Source of the DNA: Draconibacterium mangrovi
GTDB taxonomy: Bacteria; Bacteroidota; Bacteroidia; Bacteroidales; Prolixibacteraceae
NCBI RefSeq assembly: GCF_010586825.1
Contig: NZ_JAAAGB010000005.1
Location: 372,001-436,000 of the forward strand
Length of the DNA stretch: 64,000 nt
Reading direction: 5' to 3'
Made by a program: the position numbers and the translations under genes. Under the pieces are notes generated by a model, which was given only the letters and a program-made list of their open reading frames with translations, was not told the DNA's origin and made no database searches. Positions 58,401 to 64,000 of this stretch are shown piece after piece (position 1 is the first letter of the stretch; each line of letters opens with the position of its first letter).

Positions 58401-58731
58401 AGGCTATTGGTCAAAAGACAACCCAACCGGAACTACAACACTTCCATCTTGGTCTCTGTCACAGGGAGCCACTGATCCTTACGGCAACTATTACGACGCT
58501 TCATTGGTAAGACTTAAAACAGTTGAAATATCATATGATATTCCGAAAAAAATATGTACGAAAATTGGAATTAGCGGTTTGAAAGTTTTTGCCAATGGTA
58601 ACAACCTCTATTTGTGGACCGATTTGCCGGATGATAGGGAATTTAACGGGAATAACACGCTGAACTCGAATTTCAGGGGAGATTATCCAACAATGAAGAG
58701 ATTTAACTTCGGATTAAACTTAAACTTCTAA
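55498..58731 (+). CDS. SusC/RagA TonB-dependent outer-membrane transporter
   Basis: This 1077-residue protein has a long N-terminus (ATG 55498) with a signal (FSRKAVCIAFFLLAPLVFVNA), a CarboxypepD_reg domain (about 65-145, ITGVVVDAEGNAMPGVTVYVKG), a DDVVVVGYGVQKKESVVGAI stretch, a plug with FIRGQSSWNGSGQPLILVDG and VLKDASATAVFGVKGANGVI, and a barrel ending FNFGLNLNF. It pairs with the SusD that begins about 100 bases downstream. Together they import fragments of the glycan processed by the sulfatase upstream. Regulation is expected through the divergent hybrid regulator. Confidence 0.96.
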   Translation: MKEKLTFFPSSKTGKGNKFSRKAVCIAFFLLAPLVFVNANENHEKANGKPEHIDRLNDYSEQAEKNITGVVVDAEGNAMPGVTVYVKGTTTGTVTDIDGKYSIRSKNEEDILVFTFIGMTSQEIPVTGKTVISVTMENATELLDDVVVVGYGVQKKESVVGAITQATGEELLQAGGVTNVGEALQGRLPGVTTIYSSGLPGESDPQIFIRGQSSWNGSGQPLILVDGVERSMSDIDLNEIDQISVLKDASATAVFGVKGANGVILITTKRGKTGKAQLTLSANSTIKMPSKLPNKLDSYDAIMIGNESIMRELMYAPGSWDQYTPMTIADKYRNPASIEEGYQYPNIDWADELLKDFATDYRVNLSVRGGSDFAKYFGSLSYQAINDIFNGSKYPNKKGYESGYNYNRFNYRSNLDFNITKTTTFSVNLSGFLGIQEKPQEDLRLAVSSIYELAPSIYTPLYPDGYYGSEVSFDWNLKNPIVSLTSAGYNTYNKVQINSDFLLDQKLDFITEGLSFKGKLSYDNDMTSSQQLSDPAISGYENLVFRVYNGDEELIISPPGINDFDFVVQPWTLNNMQVQNGTRMRRLNYELSLNYNRIFAKKHNLSALFLFKREEFAIGNMFPRFREDWVGRITYNYDSRYFIDVNGAYNGSEKFGTGYRFDLFPSAALGWMVSNETFMKGLTWLDKLKIRGSYGLVGDDNFSGRWKYMTQWGSGNYAFLVPSQFDGRSPYLWYKEVSVGNPDLQWETAIKSNIGLEVSLWENMVTADFDYFMEDRDNILISGNQRSVPDFYGTAPPDFNSGQVEVRGYELVLGFNYKFKNGIKTWVNYSFTDAKDKIIYKEDPALRPFYQKAEGYPIGQTRKPIAGDLMTSWDDVYMSTPLASNQGYRRIGYYDYVDFDADGAYNGAYDNAPYGYTNRPERTWNLTAGAGYKGFNIMVQLYGTQNATRQYDTRTFEKQTDLFFAHKLGYWSKDNPTGTTTLPSWSLSQGATDPYGNYYDASLVRLKTVEISYDIPKKICTKIGISGLKVFANGNNLYLWTDLPDDREFNGNNTLNSNFRGDYPTMKRFNFGLNLNF

Positions 58732-58834
58732 AATAAAAGCAATGAAACAAGCATTAAAAAATTGTGACACAAATGAGCATGATTGTATAAAGCAGGTTCC
58801 ATGCGTTGCAATTAAAAAGGACAATAATAAGCAT

Positions 58835-60652
58835 ATGAAAAGCTATATATTCAAATCAATATGCATTTTGGCTGTTTTGTTTTTATTCTCATGCGAGGAT
58901 TATTTAGATAAAGCACCAGAATCAACTTTAACCGCTGAGGAAGTTTTTAAAGACTTCGATCATGCGCAGGGATTTATTGAAGAAATGTATGCATTTGTGG
59001 TTGATTATGGAACAGGCGGCCACTGGCAAACTGATTACATATATGGCGATGATGCGATTGTAAATAATACCTGGATGCCCAGTGCATCAATTGACAACGG
59101 AAATCTCACATTTTGGCGGAATTCCAACTTCTCATACTTGGTTGTTGGTAGCGGCAGAAATGGACATGCCTACGATTCAGCCCCTTTTAACAGACCAGGT
59201 ATTTGGGATGGTGGTTTAATGGGAATTCGTAAAGCAAATATTGCTATAGCGAATATTGATTTAATGATCAATGCTACACAGGAAGAAAGAGACGTAATTC
59301 TTGGTCAAGCCTATTTTTTTAGAGCCTTCTTTCATTTTGAAATCATGAAGTTTTGGGGACGCTTCCCATATATCAAGGAGGTTTTATCAGATGATTATCA
59401 ACTACCCCGACCTGAAACTTTTAAGGAATGTGCCCTGGAAGCCAATGAAGATTTTAAAAAGGCAGCACAATTATTACCTGTAAACTGGGATGACCATAGC
59501 TATGGGCAAAAAACATTGGGTGAAAACAAAGGAAGACTTACCAAAGGTGCAGCCTATGCATTTCAAGGCAAAAACTTACTAATGGCTGCCAGCCCCTTAA
59601 TGAAAGGAAGTACTGACACTTACGATTATGATACTGAATTAGCGAGTATGGCAGTTGACGCTTTTGCAGAAGTGTTGAAACTGGATGATCAAGGAGTTTA
59701 CGATCTTGTCCCCTTTGATAGATACGAAGAAGTATTCTGGAAATCTGGTAAAAAGGTTTGGCCCGGAAGTACCGAATTTATTTTTAATGGAATGGGGGGT
59801 AGCGCTGGCCGAACCAGGGCTTTAGCTGACGTCACCCTGGATAATAAACTTACAGGTGGAAGTGCTGTCTTGATAAGCCCGACGCATAACTTTATTTATA
59901 ATAATTTTGGAATGGCGAACGGTCTTTCTATCGAAGACGATTTAAGTGGCACTTATGGCACCCCTACTTACGACCCAACAAAACCCTTCGAAAATCGTGA
60001 TCCACGGTTTTATAAATGGATTACCGTTGATGGCGACGTTTTATCAGATAAACCAGCTGCCGGAAATAATGCCATAGCACAACTTTACACCGGAGGACTG
60101 CACCGCAGCTCTGGCACTGGGTCAAAGACTGGATATTTTTATAAAAAGTTTTTACCTACACTATACTGTAAATGGAATACGGGGATGATTGTTAACAATT
60201 CCCCCTGGCGCATTCGAATGCGGCTTACAGATGTGTATTTAATGTACGCTGAAGCTTTACATGCGGCAAAGAACAATTCAACTACAGCACCTGGCTCATA
60301 CAATCTAACGGCAGAGCAAGTGGTTAATATCATGCGCGACAGGGCTGGTGTTCCTCATGTTTCTGCCTCAATAGTAAGTAATCCATCCAAATTTATGGAC
60401 GAATTGAGGCGTGAGCGTAGTGTGGAGTTATCATTCGAAGCACACCGTTGGGTTGACATTCGCAGATGGGTGTTGGCCGATCAACTAAAGTATAGAATGA
60501 AAACCGGGCTTGATTTTCCAAAGGACCACTCGTACTTCCAGGAATTTGAACTTAAAACAAGGGTATGCGAATATCCGAAACATTTTTGGCTGCCATTTGA
60601 GACCAATCAAACGCAGTTTTATGAAGGTTTCCCGCAAAACCCGGGTTGGTAA
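58835..60652 (+). CDS. SusD/RagB family lipoprotein
   Basis: ATG 58835 is preferred because it starts a lipoprotein signal (ICILAVLFLFSC, Cys about residue 18); an in-frame ATG at 58742 would add 31 polar residues in front of it. The 605-residue protein has CEDYLDKAPESTLTAEEVF, GQAYFFRAFFHFEIMKFWG (helical TPR-like part), and the C-terminal RLTDVYLMYAEALHAAKN, VVNIMRDRAGV and FMDELRRERSVELSFEAHRWVDIRRWV, the conserved SusD end block. It is the partner of the SusC just upstream and belongs to the larger SusD type that has inserted surface loops (KWNTGMIVNNSPWRIR region). Confidence 0.95.
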   Translation: MKSYIFKSICILAVLFLFSCEDYLDKAPESTLTAEEVFKDFDHAQGFIEEMYAFVVDYGTGGHWQTDYIYGDDAIVNNTWMPSASIDNGNLTFWRNSNFSYLVVGSGRNGHAYDSAPFNRPGIWDGGLMGIRKANIAIANIDLMINATQEERDVILGQAYFFRAFFHFEIMKFWGRFPYIKEVLSDDYQLPRPETFKECALEANEDFKKAAQLLPVNWDDHSYGQKTLGENKGRLTKGAAYAFQGKNLLMAASPLMKGSTDTYDYDTELASMAVDAFAEVLKLDDQGVYDLVPFDRYEEVFWKSGKKVWPGSTEFIFNGMGGSAGRTRALADVTLDNKLTGGSAVLISPTHNFIYNNFGMANGLSIEDDLSGTYGTPTYDPTKPFENRDPRFYKWITVDGDVLSDKPAAGNNAIAQLYTGGLHRSSGTGSKTGYFYKKFLPTLYCKWNTGMIVNNSPWRIRMRLTDVYLMYAEALHAAKNNSTTAPGSYNLTAEQVVNIMRDRAGVPHVSASIVSNPSKFMDELRRERSVELSFEAHRWVDIRRWVLADQLKYRMKTGLDFPKDHSYFQEFELKTRVCEYPKHFWLPFETNQTQFYEGFPQNPGW

Positions 60653-60691
60653 TTTTCACTTACAAAGTTTTAATTAACGAAAGAATATAAA

Positions 60692-63600
60692 ATGAAACAA
60701 ATAATATATAAACTGCTTATCCTGGGGTGTGCAGCAATATTTTGTTTTGCCGCTACGTCAAGTGCGCAAAATCAAAGCTCAAACATATCTGCCACGATCT
60801 TTAATGAGCAAGGAAATCCTATAGAAGGGGTGAATATATTCGCTCCCAATGGTAAATCAACTGTAACTGATGCAGACGGAAAATTCGAAATACAGGTAAA
60901 AGATAAATCTTCCATCGTAATTGAAAGAGATGGATATAATTCTGAATTGCTGAATATTTCAGATCTGTCAGATAAGATAACATTGAAAGAAGTAATCTTC
61001 CTTCAATCTGCCCAAGACCAAATAAAACTTGGAATCGGTACTAAAAACAAACGCGAAATGGTTGGGGCGACTTCAACAATTACGCCTAAAAACCATATGA
61101 CTTACGACAATACCCAATGGGTAAGAGACTATATTGAAGGGCTTTTACTTGGTGTAAAAGGATCATCAAACATTAGAGGACTGGGTAATGCACTTTTTGT
61201 AATAGATGGTGTAATCGGTCGTGACCCAAATATCCTGAACATGGAAGAGGTCGACCAGATTACGGTTCTAAAAGATGCCAACGCAGTTGCATTGTATGGC
61301 AGCCAGGCAAAAAACGGGGTTATCGTGATTAACACGAAACGAGGTTTGGCAAATAGAAGATTAGCGAATGTAAATGTTCGTTATGGTTTCAAAACACCGA
61401 TCTCCTTGCCCAACTACCTTGGTTCTGCCGAATACATGACACTCTACAACGAAGCCAGAACAAATGATGGATTGGATCTTCAATATGATCCCGTGCTTAT
61501 TGAAGAATATAGAAACAGCACCAATCCCTATCGGTATCCCAATGTCGATTTCTATTCTGACGATTATTTGCGTTCAATGGTAACTACTGCAGATATAACA
61601 ACAGAATTCTCGGGAGGAAATGACAAGACTCAATATTATGTGAATATGGGGTGGAACTACAGTCAGTCTCTTGTTGATATTAATCCGGATGCAAATGCTG
61701 GTTCAAATAGATTTAATGTTAGAGGTAATATCGATTTTAAGGTAAACGATTTTATTAAAAGTAGTGTTGATGCGGTAGCGATATTAAGCAGTAATAAATC
61801 ATCATTAAGTAACCTGTTATCCGAAGGGGCCAGTTTCAAACCCAATGCTTACGCTCCATTGCTACCGATATCGATGATTGATACAGCAAGTAACCCCGCA
61901 CTGGCAGCACAGTTAAATGCAGCTGGTATATACGGAGGAATGCTTCTTGGTGGATCACAACAGTTTAAAGATGATACACCTGTGGCCAATGTAATTGCCG
62001 GGGGATATCAAAATAGAATGTTCCGTTCTACACAGTTCAACAATAGTGTTGACTTTGATTTGGACATGATAACAGAAGGTTTATCGGCAAAAACATATTT
62101 AAGTTTTGATTTTTACGATGCTTACAGGATTTCAGTCAATAACAAGTATTCGGTTTACGAACCAACATGGGATGTGGATGAAATTATCAGCCTGACACCT
62201 TACGGTGATGTGGATCAGAAAGATTTAACTGAAAATGTTAACACTATTGATTATGTAACTCGCCTGGGGTTTTATGGATTGATCAACTATCAGAAACAGA
62301 TAAACGAAAATCATTCCATTCAATCGACTTTTTTAGGGTATGTAAATTCGCATAAGACCAACAATACGATACAACCTACCAATAATGCACATTTGGGACT
62401 TCAAGTTTCGTATGCTTTTAAAGATAAGTTGTTTGTTGATTTTAGTTCAGCTTATGTAAATTCCAATAAATTGCCGGAAGGTAACCGCGGCGGATTCTCG
62501 CCAACTGGTGGAGTTGCTTATATTCTTAGTGAAGAGGAGTTTATCAAAAATATCGATTTCATCAATTTTTTGAAGTTAAAAGCAACAGGTGGGATTGTAA
62601 AATCTGACCTGGGAATTGATAACTACTACTTGTATGCCGAGACCTATTCGGATGGTGCATGGTACAACTGGGCCGATGGCGCAAGTCAAAATCGTGTAAA
62701 AGACATTTCGCAGGGAGCAAACAACCTACTGGGATATGAAGAACGCGTTGATTTGAATCTAGGTTTTGAAACTTATTTGATGAAATCAATTTGGTTGGAA
62801 TTTAACTATTTCAAAACCGACATGGATAAACAATTGGTTACATTGAATAATAAATATCCATCCTACTATAATGTTTTTAAACCTTACGATAATTACAATA
62901 AAGATACATACCGTGGTTTTGAATTGGGAGTGGATTATTCGAAAACTTTCAACGACTTTACCATTAAATTAGGTGGTAATTTATTGTATGCGCAATCAGA
63001 AGTAGTAAAACGCGACGAAATTTACGAATACCAATATCAGTATCGAGCTGGTAATCCTGTTGAGAGTATTTATGGTCTTGTTGATCAAGGTTTTTATTCG
63101 GAGAACGATTTTAATATCGGCGACGATGGTAAATACATCTTAAAAGATGATATGCCAGCTCCAGCTTATGGAGCAGTGCAACCCGGAGACATAAAATACC
63201 TTGACAAAAATAACGATGGTATTGTTAATGATAACGACAAAGAAAACATTGGACGATGGACGAACCCGTGGTCGTATGGTCTTAATCTAAGGTTGCAATA
63301 CAAAGGCTTAAGCTTTTTCGTATTGGGTACAGGCCAGTTTGGTGGAGAGTCAATTATGAATGGTGATTACTATTGGGTGGATGGTAGCGATAAGTACTCT
63401 GAAGTAGTTATGAACCGCTGGACACCGGAAACCGCCAATATCGCTAGCTATCCAAGATTATCAGCCGGGGTTAATAATAATAATTATAGAACCTCAACAT
63501 TTTGGATGTATGATAATAGCTTCTTTTCTATAAACAGGGCTCAGCTAACTTACGAATTTGGGGATAAAGTATGCCAGAAACTGAGAATGAAGAACCTAAG

Positions 63601-63721
63601 TGTAAATGTTGCGGGATCAAATCTTCTGGAAGTTTCAAAGAATAGTGATATCCGCCAGTTGAACATTGGGGGAGATCCACAATACAGATACTTTATGCTT
63701 GGTTTAAGAACATCATTTTAA
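60692..63721 (+). CDS. SusC-like TonB-dependent transporter, second pair
   Basis: This 1009-residue protein starts with a signal (LLILGCAAIFCFAATSSA). Its CarboxypepD_reg domain is divergent (ISATIFNEQGNPIEGVNIFA, then STVTDADGKFEI), and the usual DEVVVVGYG block is replaced by IKLGIGTKNKREMVGATSTI. The plug has GSSNIRGLGNALFVIDGVI and ITVLKDANAVALYGSQAKNGVIVI; the segment before IRG is short compared with the first SusC. A barrel follows, ending FMLGLRTSF. It comes 39 bases after the first SusD and is followed by its own SusD, so the locus has two tandem SusCD pairs in one operon. The divergent plug start suggests a different ligand or partner geometry from pair one. Confidence 0.92.
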   Translation: MKQIIYKLLILGCAAIFCFAATSSAQNQSSNISATIFNEQGNPIEGVNIFAPNGKSTVTDADGKFEIQVKDKSSIVIERDGYNSELLNISDLSDKITLKEVIFLQSAQDQIKLGIGTKNKREMVGATSTITPKNHMTYDNTQWVRDYIEGLLLGVKGSSNIRGLGNALFVIDGVIGRDPNILNMEEVDQITVLKDANAVALYGSQAKNGVIVINTKRGLANRRLANVNVRYGFKTPISLPNYLGSAEYMTLYNEARTNDGLDLQYDPVLIEEYRNSTNPYRYPNVDFYSDDYLRSMVTTADITTEFSGGNDKTQYYVNMGWNYSQSLVDINPDANAGSNRFNVRGNIDFKVNDFIKSSVDAVAILSSNKSSLSNLLSEGASFKPNAYAPLLPISMIDTASNPALAAQLNAAGIYGGMLLGGSQQFKDDTPVANVIAGGYQNRMFRSTQFNNSVDFDLDMITEGLSAKTYLSFDFYDAYRISVNNKYSVYEPTWDVDEIISLTPYGDVDQKDLTENVNTIDYVTRLGFYGLINYQKQINENHSIQSTFLGYVNSHKTNNTIQPTNNAHLGLQVSYAFKDKLFVDFSSAYVNSNKLPEGNRGGFSPTGGVAYILSEEEFIKNIDFINFLKLKATGGIVKSDLGIDNYYLYAETYSDGAWYNWADGASQNRVKDISQGANNLLGYEERVDLNLGFETYLMKSIWLEFNYFKTDMDKQLVTLNNKYPSYYNVFKPYDNYNKDTYRGFELGVDYSKTFNDFTIKLGGNLLYAQSEVVKRDEIYEYQYQYRAGNPVESIYGLVDQGFYSENDFNIGDDGKYILKDDMPAPAYGAVQPGDIKYLDKNNDGIVNDNDKENIGRWTNPWSYGLNLRLQYKGLSFFVLGTGQFGGESIMNGDYYWVDGSDKYSEVVMNRWTPETANIASYPRLSAGVNNNNYRTSTFWMYDNSFFSINRAQLTYEFGDKVCQKLRMKNLSVNVAGSNLLEVSKNSDIRQLNIGGDPQYRYFMLGLRTSF

Positions 63722-63744
63722 TTCAATCAAAAAATTAAGATTAA

Positions 63745-64000
63745 ATGAAAAAGTTAATAATATACATAACAGTTCTGGTTTTCGCAGGCTTCTTTTCTTG
63801 TGATATGCTGGAACCGGTTGATGAGAATCGGCTAACAACCGAGTATATCGGAACAGATCCGGAATCGGCAGAGGGCGTATTGTTACATGGATATACCGGT
63901 TTAATAAATCAATACTCATTCTCAGAAGGAGGAACCGATGATGCAGTTAATAATCAATTGGATAATAGTTATAAACGAATGGCCAATGGCGAGTTAACTG
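63745..64000 (+). CDS. SusD/RagB family lipoprotein, N-terminal part (cut by window end)
   Basis: ATG 63745 lies 23 bases after the second SusC. The 85 visible residues begin with a lipoprotein signal (VLVFAGFFSC, Cys about residue 19) and continue DMLEPVDENRLTTEYIGTD, then AEGVLLHGYTGLINQY and NQLDNSYKRMANGELT, which match the first helices of SusD proteins (early helix with GxYxxL-like spacing, and the R-M-A-N-G-E-L block found in this subgroup). The gene runs out of the window. It is the partner of the SusC just upstream. Confidence 0.88.
   Translation, partial: MKKLIIYITVLVFAGFFSCDMLEPVDENRLTTEYIGTDPESAEGVLLHGYTGLINQYSFSEGGTDDAVNNQLDNSYKRMANGELT

Overview
The window looks like a polysaccharide-degradation region of a Bacteroidota chromosome, probably Bacteroidales/Marinilabiliales (a Prolixibacteraceae-like relative is a guess). 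The grounds are SusC/SusD pairs, two giant hybrid two-component regulators, many sulfatases and glycoside hydrolases with lipoprotein signals, moderate-to-low GC, and FecI/FecR signalling. No rRNA, tRNA, CRISPR array or phage was seen.

Region 1 (1-13322, + strand) is a sulfated, galactose/arabinose-type glycan locus: three sulfatases (one cut by the window edge), a GH2 beta-galactosidase, a parallel beta-helix lipoprotein, an unassigned TIM-barrel hydrolase with alpha-galactosidase-like motifs, a GPH sugar:cation symporter and a cytoplasmic GH43. Two gene scraps (380-472 and 5153-5263) and a decayed IS6-type transposase (10503-10860) show past rearrangement.

Region 2 (13572-30145, + strand) is an arabinan utilisation locus: hybrid two-component regulator, surface lipoprotein, SusC, SusD, three GH43 enzymes and a GH51 arabinofuranosidase. 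A GTCCAC direct repeat with 21-bp period lies between regulator and operon, and a 14-bp perfect hairpin separates susCD from the enzyme genes.

Region 3 (30350-45220) is the most unusual part. It holds an FKBP lipoprotein, an ECF sigma factor, a FecR anti-sigma, a TonB-dependent transducer with an STN domain, a LytTR regulator with a degenerate receiver, an outer-membrane barrel plus DUF4270 lipoprotein divergent from a Kelch lipoprotein, and a minus-strand operon of a Cthe_2159-like beta-helix protein, a VTC-type polymerase, a DUF4956 membrane protein and a DUF2490 outer-membrane protein. Five intergenic sites share GTAGGGTA-N12-(C/G)CTGTA with exactly the same spacing. They sit before the FKBP gene, before the sigma gene, twice before the LytTR gene and immediately before the VTC operon. 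I infer an autoregulated ECF regulon tying envelope signalling to the VTC operon. Two of the sites are followed within about 70-100 nt by hairpin/T-tract signals, suggesting attenuated leaders or small RNAs.

Region 4 (45496-64000) is a second glycan locus: a multidomain GH2 lipoprotein and a second hybrid regulator on the minus strand, divergent from a sulfatase and two tandem SusC/SusD pairs, the last SusD being cut by the window end.
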